A program made the translations under genes and the position numbers. Of a stretch of DNA of 64,000 bases, positions 1 through 13,200 are shown piece by piece (within the stretch, counting starts at the first letter, position 1; each line of letters starts with the position of its first letter). Origin of the DNA: Lepidostoma basale (taxonomy: Eukaryota; Arthropoda; Insecta; Trichoptera; Lepidostomatidae); contig JAHDVF020000418.1 of NCBI GenBank assembly GCA_022606425.2, positions 248,001 through 312,000 on the forward strand, read 5' to 3'. The notes under the pieces are model-generated. The model did not search any database and was not told the DNA's origin. It was given only the letters and a program-made list of their open reading frames with translations.

Positions 1-178
1 GAGGACGAGTCCCATGAGACTGATTATGCAATGCAATATAGGGGAGTCTGGTGGTGTCCATTCTTTGAACATGACCGTACCAGTCCCTTTTCCGCTGTCT
101 GCTCCATCTTATAATATCCTCAACCTCACATAGCTCTCAGTTTCTTGCCTGCTATCGTCCTCAGTGTCTTCATTTCGG
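1..178 (-). pseudogene. LINE family J fragment, RT C-terminal region
   Basis: Read on the minus strand, the segment matches the C-terminal part of the other J copies: an LRxIAGKxL stretch, a vEDIirWsRQR stretch, a GHVqRM motif and an IALH motif. It is frameshifted and cut by the window edge. The missing continuation (GTRPRGRPPKRC) is present in a separate copy at 49.8 kb. Confidence 0.6.
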
Positions 179-438
179 AAGTCCTATATGAATATAATTA
201 TAATGTCAAAATGACGTTATAATTATTATTTTGACAAAATGGCCGCGATTTTCCAAGCCGTCGGCAATTGGAGCAAAATTCAATTTTTTTAGTGATCGCG
301 TAATTCGTAATATAATTTTTTTTGGGAAATCCAGTCCCATTTGAATTTAGAATTAACGGACTTTTACTGTACATTAAAATATAGATATTTTCCTTTTCAT
401 TACATACAATGATTTAATCAATTTAGTAATAATTAAGT
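179..438. other. AT-rich spacer, no gene seen
   Basis: AT-rich sequence between two J fragments. It contains a short inverted repeat around 190-235 (ATAATTATAATGTCA facing TGACGTTATAATTAT). No coding signal was found. Confidence 0.4.
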
Positions 439-950
439 GTGAAGAGCCCCAGAGAAGTAAGGTCACAGGTAGATAAGGCTGCAGCGGTTGCTGGCTGCCT
501 GAAAGATGTCATATGGAGAAACAAGGACATGAGGACTGACAGCAAGGTACGCATCTATAAGACCTGTGTGCGACCAATCCTCACATATGGCATTGAATCG
601 AGGGCAGACAAAGGCATGCTCTGGACAACCAAGATGAAAACACTCCGCGCTATAGCCGGCAAAACCCTACGTGATCGAGTTAGGAATACAGCAATCCGAG
701 AAATCTGCGAGGTCAAAGATGTGGTCAGATGGGGACGTCAAAGACGGCGATACTGGCATCAACATGTAGAAAGAATGAGCTCAAATAGGATACCATACAT
801 AGCTCTGAATGGATCGCCACAGGACGGACAACACCGAACAGGAAGACCCCCGAAACGGTGGAGAGAAAGCTGGAGTTCATAGTCTCAAGAGGACCCGCCT
901 GAAATAACAGACTCCTGAGTCTATCAAAAGTGAAGAAGAAGAAGAAGTAA
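439..950 (+). pseudogene. LINE family J 3' end with GAA-type tail
   Basis: An open frame of 147 codons carries the C-terminal part of a non-LTR reverse transcriptase: an EVRSQVDKAAAVAGCLKD stretch, the TYGIESRA block, DRVRNTAIREIC, a HVERM motif and GRPPKRWRESWSS. A stop interrupts SQEDPPEITDS just after this. The copy ends in a GAA repeat at about 935-948. The 5' part, including the RT palm, is missing, as is usual for a 5'-truncated LINE. Confidence 0.75.
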
Positions 951-1069
951 TAATAAGCAGATGGCAGTTCATCCTCTCTACGTACAGAGCTGTTAAAAAA
1001 TAGACCCATATAAAAATATATCTTTAAAATAACAAAATGATCTTAGTAAAGAGGAAATTGGGCGGGAGA

Positions 1070-1208
1070 TTATATGAGTTTGAAGAGGAAGTAAGCGAGG
1101 GGTAGGACCCAGGCTGACTTCCGGAAGGGAGTGTCAAAGTACATGGAGACGAAGGCCCACACGGAGATGTAGATGGCCGCCTGCAGGATGGTGTGCAGGA
1201 TCAGAAGC
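1070..1208 (-). CDS. FAR exon 10 (3' terminal, stop codon)
   Basis: Residues 466-510. The acceptor is ...TTGCAG at 1211-1209 and the stop TAA is at 1072-1070. It encodes the hydrophobic C-terminal tail (LLILHTILQAA, VLPLAYFLFKLI), which is typical of the membrane anchor of insect FARs. No AATAAA signal is evident in the 250 bases downstream. Confidence 0.9.
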
Positions 1209-4200
1209 CTGCAAGAATGAAAAAAAAACATTTTATTCCAAGCGATATTAATAACAAACTTGGTAAGGTATTAATACTTGTCAAATCATATGCCCTAGCA
1301 AGGCGAAACATGTCACTCACATAAAAAAATTAAAAGACTGAGACCAAGGATTTAAATCAATGGTATTAGAAATTATCATCTCGTCAGAAAGAATGGACTG
1401 CCACATTTTTCTTTCCTGGCATATTTCTCAATTCGCTTCCTCAATATTCATACATCGCCTGTCAATTTGTCTGGCTCCTCACGTGGCCGACATTCAATAT
1501 CTGATTTATTTGATCGTGCCACATTTTCCTCGGTCTTCCTCTATTTCTGGTTCCATTTACATCGTTAACGTATAATTTTTTTACCATTCTTTCTTCATCT
1601 ATTCTTTCCATATGTCCAAATCATCTTAATGATCATTTGGACATTATTTTGTTCACAACACCATCATTCACACCGCATTCAGTTCTTATATTTTCATCCG
1701 ACACTATCATATACAGAGTATCCACCATTCGTCTAAGAGATCTCATTTCTGCTAAATTTATTCTACTTTCATCCTTCTTTTGCCAGTTTCATGCTTCGCT
1801 TCCATACATAAGGGTCGGTACAAGAACACCATTGTGCACTGCCATTTTAGCTTTTTTGGATAGGTTTTTGTTTGCGATGACAACTTTAAGTGCATCATTC
1901 ACTTTGTTGCCTGCCCCAACTCTTCTTTCAAAATCCCTCTCCACTGTAAACATACTACCCAAATACACGAACTCATCTACTTGCTCCAAATTTTCACTAT
2001 CCACGCTAATGTTGCAGAATGTCAGGATTTCTTGCGCGTATAATTAATATTGCTTACTTTTCAAAGATAAATTCTGATAAAAAAAAAATGGGGACACGCA
2101 CGTGTGAAATGTTTTCAGACTTCCTGCGGAAACAGCTGCACAAAATGGAGTCTACTATTCTTTTTTTAAATGATTCTTAAGTATGAATGTAGCCGTAGTA
2201 CTCACACTCTGTCTTTTCTCTTGGCCGCCTCAAGTGTGGTGATTGGCTCGTTGCTTAGGTAGCGTCTTACACCCAGCGTCAGGTCGTCGAAGTACTCCTC
2301 CCACTGAATAAAAAGATGAGAACAAAACATAAATACGCGCAAGATGACATTAAAAAATGTTCCATTACCCATCTACCCATTACCATCTATTCTGCCGCAC
2401 TCAAGATAAAAGTTTTTATTTTGCTTGTATCTCGGGAACTAGATAAGATACCAACATGAAAGTTGTACCAAAACAAAGAGAAAAGGGTTAAAAATACAAT
2501 TACATAAAAATAAAATATGGTGTACATATAATTTTAAAAAAGTAGTTATCGCTAGCAGCCTCTAATACTTTAAGGCCATAGTAACTAGTCATAAACGCAT
2601 CAACTACCCTACTTGATGCATTTATGCTTAGTAAATCAATTGAATGCATTTTATATAGTAAGCTTATACCTCAATTCAACAATACATATGATAAGTGCAA
2701 CTACATCACATAATGCATTTATGTTAAGGAAAATAGCTATTTGAATACAATTATTGTAAAATCTTGTAAAATTAGTGCGATTCCTCAAACATTTATGACT
2801 AAGAAGCTATTGAATGGTAGAAAACAAGTCTGTACTAACTACAGCTAGTGCCTTCTTGATAAGTAAAACTGCACTCCAAGTCTTAGTTAATGCGTTTATG
2901 AAAACTGAAAAACCGCGAAAATGAAGAAATCATGAAATGTCACTTTGAGAAAGTTGTAGATCTCGTTTTCCCGATACCAGATAATGTAATAACTCTATTT
3001 CGACAAAAACCTAAGCGCGGCAGTATTAGACACCAGAGTAGCTAAACTGACACTGGTGTGCGATAGAGTCGGATGGATAAGGTTCCTCAAGGACCTATGC
3101 ACCACGGAGGTGTGACAGGACAAGAATAAGAAGATTGATCACCAGCCGGTGCTAGGAGAAAGCGACTATTGGGGAGATAAATCAACCAATCAAATCAGTT
3201 TATTATCTCAACAGACATTACAAACAATATTAACTTTAAATTATAATATCTTCTTCTTCGCGTGCCGTATCAGGTCCCCCTGACGTTGGCAATCACTCCG
3301 GCGAAGGCTTCTCTATCTTGCGCAACCCGGAACAGCTCTCCCACATGTCTCATCCCGGTCCAGTCTCTTATGTTGCACAGCCAAGACGTTTGCCTTCTAC
3401 CAGGACCACGCTGCCCCTCAATTTTTCCCATCAGTATTAGTTGGACCAAACTGCATTCTTAAAGTCCTTTAGCAGTTGTCTACTACAGTTGGCTCTCCTC
3501 AAAACCTCCAAATTGCAGACGAAATCTGTTCACGGTATGCGAAGCATTCTCCTGTGCAACCACATCTCGAATGCTTCCAAACGGTTCATAGTGTGCACTT
3601 TCAGGGTCCAAGTCTCCGAGCCATAGAGTAATACAGACCAGACATAGCACTTCAACATTCTCTGCCTTAGTTTCAAGTTCAAGTTGTCATTGCAGAATAT
3701 TGATCTCATTTTGTTGAATGAACTACGGGCTGCTCCGATCCTGCACTTCACTTCCATATCTGCCCAGGTACTTAAAGTGTTCCACCCTCTCCAATGGTTC
3801 ACCAGCGAGTTAGAGCCAAATGCCATCCATTTTGTCTTTTTTATATCAATGTTTAGGCCCAATTCTTCTCCTGCATTGCTAATGCTCATAAGGAGCTCCT
3901 GAAGACCTGTGATGCTATCGGCCAGGATGACGGTGTCATCGGCATATCTTATATTATTATATTGTCCAGTTTTCTAGGGCTTTCTTAAAGACATAATTGG
4001 AGTACTTGTTGAAGAGCAGCGGTGCCAATATGCAGCCCTGACGCACGCCTCTTCTAATTTCAATTTCTTCTGAGCAGGCATCACCGACTTTAATTTTAAT
4101 TATAATATAATAATAATAAATTGGATAATTCATAGAGCGCCATTTTTATGAAGTCCTTATCTCAAGAGCGCTGCAGAAAATGCTCCGTTTTATGAACTAG

Positions 4201-7200
4201 TTAAAAAATAAACATATTTAGAATGAGGGCTGCACCCAACGCAGTCGATCAACCCTTCTTATCGGCAAAGGATAATTTGAAAAGGTGCGTTTTGAGTCTT
4301 GATCTAAACTCTAACTGATTCTCAATGCGCTTAAGGTCTGCTGGAAGATTGTTCCAGGCTGAAGGGCCGGCTACCGCCAAGGCTCGGTCGCCAAAGTTTG
4401 TGCTAGGACAGCGTTTTGGCACAGTCAATCTACCGATCGCAGAAGTCTTAGCTGATCGCAATGGCATCTGAAGGCATCTATTGAGTACAGGTAAAATATA
4501 AAATATAATACCAGGAACGCATGAGAGATAATTTGACATTAGGAAGACAAGATACACTCTAAAGTCAAGAGTATTTGAATGATGAACGTACTTTCACTAA
4601 TATGAAAGACGTCAATCTCCTAAAAGTCCGCATTCAGCAGACTAATTGGTATTCCCACCGGTGTCACCAGAGGCAGGTTGGTTCTGGTGGCCGGGGTAGG
4701 TAAAACCATCTATGCTGTCGCTGTCCGAGATGACTATCAGGGACAAAAAGACCAACATTCTCTTCTTCTTACCTGAAGAGTGGAGATATCGATGCGGTAT
4801 TTCTCTTTGTCCGTGTCATTGAGGGAACGGTTGAGCTCCATAGTCTTGGTGTTGTAGAACTTCCACTCGGTGAATATGAATCGATGCAGAAGCTTCAGGG
4901 ATCCGTTCACGTTCGTGTGCAGCCGTACCAATCTACAAAAAGAAAAATTTATTTCCATTTTCTTATTTTTCGCTACTTTCAATGAATTTGTTTATTTAGG
5001 AAGTATGTTTACAAAGGATAGGAGAGTAGAGAAAGATATTGAAAGAAAGGTTGAGGTAGGCAACAAAATAATTGGTAAAACCCCATAAAAATTAACTTCC
5101 ATCTTATATGCTAATTTCAATCAATTTGTTTAGCGAGAGAAATATGTCAGGAAAGAAAAATGTGGCAGTCTATTCTTTCAGTGATGGTTAGTTAGTTAGT
5201 TTTTGTTGTTTTAGGAAATATGTTTACAAAGGATATTTTAGGAGTGGAGAAGTATATTGAAAGACTGGTTGGGGCAGGCAATAAAATAAATGGTGCACTT
5301 AAAGTTGTCATTGCAAACAAAAGCCTATCCAAAAAAGCTAAGATGGCAGTCTACAATGGTGTTCTTGTGCCGACCTTTGGAATTGAAGCATGGAACTGGC
5401 AAAAGAAGGATGAAAGTAGAATAAATGCAGTAAATATGTATATGAGTGTCAAATAAAAATATACAAAGTGATTGCAGTGCGAACGAAAGTATTTTGAACA
5501 AAATAATTTTAAGAATAAAAATAAAGAGCTAATTAAGATGTTAAATAGTACTCACATTGGCCGTCCACCGGATATTCTAGTGACGGTGTCCAGGATATAT
5601 GCGGGGATGAAGTGAACGAAGATTGCCGACAGCTTGAAGAGCCAGATGGATCCCACGAGCTTCAGATTGGGGTACCTGGATGATGCAAACATAAGTAAAA
5701 TTAAAAAAGGATGCCTCACATTTCTTCCTTATTTCGTCATTCGGTATTCATAGTGATCTTATTTAGCAACGATAATCTTAACTCGAAACTCTGACAAAGA
5801 ATGATTAAATGTTATATATGGTCTGTTCTACTATATGACTGTTAAACCTGGACTCTAAAAGTGAATATAATGAACCGGTTACATATGGCCGAGCCATAGA
5901 GGGCTCCCTCCGCTTACCCGAAGCTGTTATAGGCGCGGCGGCGCCTATCATCAGCTTCACTCGTGCACTCCCTAAGCCCGTCCCCCGTCCATGCGGGACT
6001 TACGTTAAAAAACAATAATAATAATATATGTATATTTGCAACCAGGGGGGCCCAGACCATATTTAAGCTACGCTACTCTCCCTTGATGTCCGGCCGTACA
6101 CACATGGCAATACAACAGCAAAAGAAAATACGCAATTGATACATAAATAACATGTGTTAGAGAAAGAATAAAAAAGATAATGGTAATGAACCGGTTGGAG
6201 GCGTTTGAGATGTGGATATACCGCAGAATGCTCCGTATACCGTGGGCCGATAGGGTCAGTAATGCAGACGTACTACAGAGAACCAGAGCCAATAGAGAGC
6301 TGTTTTCCAGTGTCAAAGTTAGAAAGGTCTCATATTTGGGTCATGTGCTAAGGGGAGAAAAATACCACCTCCTTCGACTGATATTAATGGGTAAAGTGGA
6401 GGGACATCACAGGCATCTGTCCTGGCTGCGGAAGATTAAAGAGTGGACAGGAATAACAAGAGTTCAGAACCTCTTCCAAGTGGCGCAGGACCGAGATGAC
6501 TTTGCTCCAGTGATCACCAACGTTAAGGGGACCTGACACGGCACCGAAAGAAGACCTTATTTCTACGACATTTATTCTAGTTTCATCAATGGAACCATCT
6601 CTCATGTGTTCCTGGTATTATATATTATATTTAACCTGTTCTCAGTATATGCCTTAAACTATAATTGTTGTTTGTAATAAAATAAACTTATTTGATTAAT
6701 TATGAAGAGCCTCTATTTGGCTTTCACACCAGATTGCACTCACCACACGGCACTCTTGAGAGGATACTTGTGAAGATAGTCGTTGACCTGGTTCTCCACG
6801 CTGGACCAGGTGAAGGGCCGGATGGTGCCAGAGGTGCAATGGTAGATTGTCAAGGGACCCCTGAAAAATATAAACAATCAAATTAATTCATTTTATTTAT
6901 TGTTTCTTGAACAATGATGTATAAATCCATATTAACCCATTGCAACACAAAGCCGGGGAATCGCCGGCCATGGTCACTTTAGTGGCAGGTTTGTCTTTGA
7001 GGTTATTTTTTTTACATAAAAATAATTTTATTCTTATAAATGGCATCAATAAGTATATTTCGGTTATTAATTTCATAATAAAATATAATAATCAAAGTTG
7101 ATTTCACATTATTTAATACAAAATATTACGATATTTTAACATATCTGTCAATACCTACAAAATGGCAGAACGCTCGTAAACAAACTCGTCGCACTTGTAA

Positions 7201-10200
7201 TATTACATCAAATGAGTATGAAATACAGCGAATCCTTTTGGAAAGTGGCAGTGAGAATGAAGTTGATGAATATATTAGTGATTCTAGTGATTTTATGCCT
7301 TTGAACAATGTTTCCAAGCGTTCAAATTTCACTTCCTTTCCAATTGTGCGGAGATACTCCAAGGGTTACAAGAAGTTATTTTATTACTTGGCATTACATC
7401 GGATTATTCAATACATATGCGTTGCATAACAATATCTCTGATGTAAAGAGAGTTTCATACGGTGACTATAGGATTGATGTAGCTGAGAGAATTTTTGAGC
7501 ACATTACCCTGCCATCATACAAGCGCCGTGGAAGAGTTTCAGTATGCCCTCTGCGGCTACAAGGATTGCAATGGGCACACTATCCTAGGCAAATTCCACC
7601 AGATCCAGTCAAACAAAACCCATCGAGATTACGCAAAATGTGTTCTTTGAAGAAAATAAAAGAGCGAATCTTGATGGGAATGTGAGAAATGTTTGGTGGC
7701 TCTCCACATGCCCAAACCCTATCACACCCTTCCAAAACTACCTGGGGGTGAGCCATAATGATCCAGCTTACCAACAACAACAAAAATATGCTTTCATGTT
7801 ATACCATTATTATTTTGTGTGTAATTTAATCTAAATGTTATTCAATTGTATCTCAATAGAGACGAAGATGCAAATTGGAAACAGAATATGGTGATCGAGG
7901 TGTTTACAGGACTTATGACCTGTCATTGGTTGGGTTAAGTAGTTATGTAATACAACATTCCCCATTCCACCTTCCTTCTTATGATCACCACGTCTGACAA
8001 ACTTTTTGGAAGTTGTATATATGTTTATCTCAAAGACTACTCTTTACGTGGAAGTTTAGACAATCTACATACTAACGCCATCTATGAAGATTTGTGTTTA
8101 TTAAGCATTAAGCAGAACATCTTTTTAACGCAATGTGAAAGGCTACCGCCATTAGCGCATTGCTAGAAACCGCCTGGAGATGTCACTCCAATCTATATGC
8201 TATAATTTTGACCAGTTTTTGGTTTTTACAACATTTTGAATGTATACAAATACTTGTAGACGAACAACTGGATTTCACTCATTGCGGGCTATCAATAGCC
8301 TATTATAATAGGCTATTGAAAGCCCGCAATGGGTGAAATTCAGTTGTTCGTCTACAAGTATTTGTATACATTCAAAATGTTCTAAATGTTATTGTAATAA
8401 AAAAACGGGTCAAAATTAATTACTGTGTTGTATGAACAAATTATGTCGCCTTATTAGTGGTGCAATGGGTTAATGACTGTGTTTATATTTTTCTATATTG
8501 TAGACTTTAAAGCACCAGAGATTGCAGCTGCCATATATTGGGCTTAAGAGGCTGAGGATATTATAAGATGGAGTGGGACCCTTGACCTTGTGGATGGAGT
8601 GGACGATAAAGAGCGATTCAACAAGATGGTAGTAATAATAATAACAGCAAAAAAGGGACTAGTACTGTCTTGTCCATTTTGGCCAAACTCACTTCAGCAT
8701 TGCAGCTTTGTATCCGGCCACGATCAGCTCGTTGACCACAACGTCTACGGGAATGTAGTCGCTGATCAACTCCCTGGCCACAGGCAGCCTGCGGACCACA
8801 CCCTTGCTGGCGCCCATCAGGAATCCCTGGGGTCCGTTCTTGGAGATGGTCCATCCGGGAACAGGCTCTTTCCAGGCTCCAGTTACTGGGGAAAATAAAC
8901 ACCAGTTAGGGTTGGACACATGAGCGGGGTGTCAGTAAGCTGTTTGTTGTATGCGGATGACACTGTGCTACTTGCAGATAGCGAGCATGAATTACAAGTT
9001 TCTGTGTCTAGTATGTTCTTGTGCCGACCCTTATGTATGGAAGTGAAGGATGGAACTGGCAAAAGAAGGATGAAAGTAGAATAAATGCAGTAAAAATGAG
9101 ATCGCTAAGACGAATGTGTGGCAAATCTGTATATGATAAGAGTGTCAAATGCAAGTATAAGAAGTGAATGTGGTGCGAATGAAAGGAATATTAAGATGGT
9201 TTGGACACATGGAAATAATTAATGTAGAAAGAATGATACACCAAATATATGTTAACGAATAAAACAGAACAAGAAACAGAGGATTATCAAGGAAACCACT
9301 TGAGGAGTCAGGGAAATCAAAGTGCGTGCATAACAGGACGTATGAATTTAGAGAAAGCGAAAGAAATATGGGATGGCATCATTTTGAGTCAGATGTTTGA
9401 TGATCTTATTACCCGAGGATCAAAGGCAATGGAGGCAACTCACTCATGCTAGGCCTGACTATGGTGCAGGGAAACAGATCGGCACACTTAGAGACCTCGT
9501 GCTCCGCCAGGTGTTTGGTGAAGGTGTAGGTGTTGGGGTGGTCCTTCAGCAACCTGGGAAAGAGAGAGGAACTTACTCAAAGGACACAAATCAAACATTT
9601 TCTAAAATAACAGTATATTCTCCAAAACAACGGTATATTCTCCAAAACAACGGTATATTCTCCAAAACAACGGTATATTCTCCAAAACAATGGTATATTA
9701 TTGTAATTATTATTATTATTATTATTTTGTAAAATCGCTCTTTACATCATGACAGCATGAGCCAAATTGATGTAAAGGGTATTATAGCTATCACAGTGAT
9801 TATCGTGACATATGATAGGTAGCTAATATATCGCCATTTTATTGTCAGGTGAATTCTATACCAGACCAAAGACAGTGTGACAATCATACTGCCCTCGCCG
9901 GGAATCGAACCCGGAACCTTCGGGTGGTAGTCAATGCACTTACATACCACTCGGCCACGAAGGTCGTCGATTATTCTTCAAAACAACAGTATATTCTACA
10001 ATATTTTCCAAAACAAACGAGTAAATTAAAACCCACTTAAGAAAGCTGCAAAATATCACCAGTATACATTCGTTTAGGCCTAATGAAAGGTATTTCTTTT
10101 ACTAAAGTAAGTGTTAAATGGACAAAGAGTTATCATTATGAATCATAATATGAAGTGAAATAAATAGGTAAAAAAAGAACAGTGCGGCTGTCCATTCTTT

Positions 10201-13200
10201 CTGCCTTTCCTTTAATTAACAATTATCTATATATATAAAACAAAGTCAAAAATCGTGTTAGTTACACCATTTATAACTCGAGAACGGCTGGACCAATTTT
10301 GAAGATCTTATATTTGCTGGATTTGTCTCCGTTCCGGATAACAGAATAATTATTAAAACATTTGAAAAAATCACTTAAATGATTTAAAATTAATTATATT
10401 TGTCATACGTTTGACTAAATTTGACTTAGGAGTAAATAGTATAATATCAAAATGGCGTCTATTTTAGTTTCGGTATCGCCCGTAGGTGGTGTATTGTTGA
10501 TGCCAGATGTCAATGTGATAGGCTATGTTTAAATCGTCGCCGGGATTTTTGGTTTTCTTTATTAATTTTAGATTAACAATGCCCAAAGTTATAAAAATCA
10601 CTATAAGAGAGACTATTCTAAAAGTTAAACCCCTTTTGTGAAGGAGAGCAGAGAATATTTGCGCCATTAATACCATTCGAAAAAGATGACAGATGAGTGT
10701 TCCGTAGAGATTAAATAACCGATTTATGATTAGTGAATAATAATAAAAATACGTATTGTATATTTTGTATTGATTTTATAGGTGTATGTGTGTACATTCG
10801 GTCCAGAGAATTGTTACCATAGGAAATTCAGCCGCGAGTACTTAATAAACGAAATATTTGGCTAGATGAAGACGAGGAATTTCTTTTTTCAATTGATAGG
10901 GACACTGAATCATCAAACTCTTCAGATGATGAATATGATGATGCTAATGATGAAAACGGAGTTCATTGATGGATCACACTTATTCAAAATTATGTTGTCT
11001 GCTATTTAATTGTTTTAACGTGCTTTGATGAATGACGGAAAGTCAAAGGTGTTAGTTTTTGAAAGGGAAGAGCAAATGACAGTTTGTAATATAAGTGTAA
11101 ATGATGAGAACTTGGAACAGGTGAGGGAATTTGTGTATTTAGGTAGCATGTTCACAGCGGATGGCCGAACGGACAGTGATGTTGAAAAAAGGGTTGGTGC
11201 GGGTAACAAAGTGAATGGAGCTTTAAAAGTAGTTATTGGAAACAAGAATTTATCAATGAAAGCGAAAATGGCCGTTCACAATGGAGTTCTGGTCCCAACT
11301 CTTATGTATGGAAGCGAAGCATGGAACTGACAGAAGAAAGATGAGAGCAGAATAAATGCGGTAGAGATGAGGTCCCTAAGACGTATGTGTGGTAGAACGA
11401 TGTATGACAGAATCTCAAATGCTGATATTAGGAAGGAATGTAGAGCGAAAGAAGGTATTATGAACAAAATTATGAATGGTTCGTTGCGTTAGTTCGGACA
11501 TACGGAGCGCATGGCTGAAGAAAGAATGGTTAAAAAAGTATACGTTAACGATGTAAATGGAGTAAGGAGTCGAGGTAGACCGAGAAAAACATGGCATGTC
11601 CAAATTAATCAAATATTAAAGGTTGGTCATGTCAGAAGCCGGAAGAATCGACGTGCGTGTATGACTCGATGTATGAATGTGGAGGAAGCTAGAGAGGTGT
11701 GCCAGGATAGAGTAGTGTGGCGGTCCATTCTCTCTGCCTACCCCTGCGGAGAAACGGCGTGATGGTTTGTTGTTGTTGTTGTGTTGTTGTATTAAATTCA
11801 TTTATTTATAATAATAAAATAATAAGAATGATAATAATCATAATAATAATTCAAACAGTAATTAGAAGGAACAATCATACATAATATAGAGTCAAAAACG
11901 ATGAATCCTAATATATTAAAGACGATAAACATTATAAGGAAGCAGATTACATTAGTAAGAAAGGGACAAAAGTGGAAGGTAGTATTAATATTTTTTTGGT
12001 AGATTGTATAAAGGAAAAGTTTTTAATGTACCGTAAGACGGGGATACTTTGCTCCAAAATTGGCTCCATATTTGTAAAAATTGTTTGCATTTTTCAAATA
12101 CGAGTATTTGGATCTGGCTATAATTTTTAAGTGAATAAAAGAACTCTTTGCCTTTAGATGAGATTATTTGAAAAATAAAAATGAGCTGTTAAGTCACCAT
12201 TTTTAAAACTTTTCTTTTGGAGCAAAGTATGCATTGAAAGCGGGAAACTTTGCTCCATGATTTCTTCAACTTAGATTCGAATTTATTTCTGCCACAGAGC
12301 ATTGTTTAATATTACGTTTCTAACATTTCTCCATCCAGAGATATACAAAGTTTAATAAAAACACAGTTTTAGCTATTAATCACATGTATTTTTTTTTATA
12401 TAAATTTTAACTGAGCTTTTATTACGCTTTATATTTGAAAATTTTCAAAAATATTATAATTTTAAATCATATATGAGTACCTAATACAAAATCTCACCAA
12501 CAATTATTAAAAACACAATATTAAAATCACAGTAGAATTAAAAATACAATAAAGAAATAGGTATAAAGCCCACTTTAACGAGAAAATGTAATAATATTAG
12601 TTAACGTTATCTAAGTGCCCCATAATTGGTCCAATTCAGGAACGGAGAAAAATTCTCGTCTTCCAATTTTTTTTGGTGGGCATATACAACCTAATACATC
12701 GTCCCATTTGTAAGCCATTTCATCTGCAGGCATTGGCCACCTCCAGCTTTTAATTGACCTTTGCATGGCAGACACAACGGGACCTTTTTTTCCTAATTTT
12801 GTTATGACACCCGGGAAAAGCTCTCCTTCGTAATTAAAAACAATATATCTGCCCACTTTTCTCACTAATGGTAGCAATTTGAATCAAGAGTTTTTCTGGA
12901 CTTTTGGGGGCTCATTTTCCAAATCACTTAAGGGTCCGTCTGAAGAATCTCTTAAAGAAATTTGCCCACTAGCCTCGCTCTCGCTACTACTTACTCGGCG
13001 ATATTTTCTGGAACTTGTGGGGAGTTCTTCGACTGTATTCTCAAACTCTCCGGTTATTTCGGACAAAATTTGTAATGATGACGCTGCAGTATCTCCTAGT
13101 GCTGTCACTGCAACAAGCTGTTCCACCACGCTTTTTCCTGGAACTATCATAAGTTTCTTACGTCCTTTGTTGGAGATGCCTTTTGTCCATTCAGCTCTTT

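Larger units (their letters stand above)
6936..8469 (+). mobile_element. piggyBac-type transposon, deletion derivative
   Basis: It is flanked by TTAA on both sides (6932-6935 and 8470-8473). The ends are inverted repeats, CCCATTGCAACAC at the left and GTGGTGCAATGGG at the right. TTAA duplication is diagnostic of the piggyBac superfamily. The inside keeps a transposase N-terminus joined to a C-terminus without the DDE core, followed by an H foldback insertion. Length is 1534 bases. It lies in FAR intron 5. Confidence 0.85.

Noticed and set aside
7126..7429. A host gene starting near 7162 or 7238
   Set aside because: The frame matches a piggyBac N-terminus, lies between TTAA-flanked ends and is broken by stops.
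9598..9700. Regular 20-bp repeats that might suggest a CRISPR array
   Set aside because: Units are directly adjacent without spacers, and the context is an insect intron. It is a simple tandem repeat.
9893..9968. A tRNA gene on the minus strand
   Set aside because: A and B boxes are present, but the acceptor stem does not close, the sequence recurs in diverged copies at 23.3, 30.5 and 56.2 kb with the same unrelated body, and it ends in an AAT tail. It is a SINE head.
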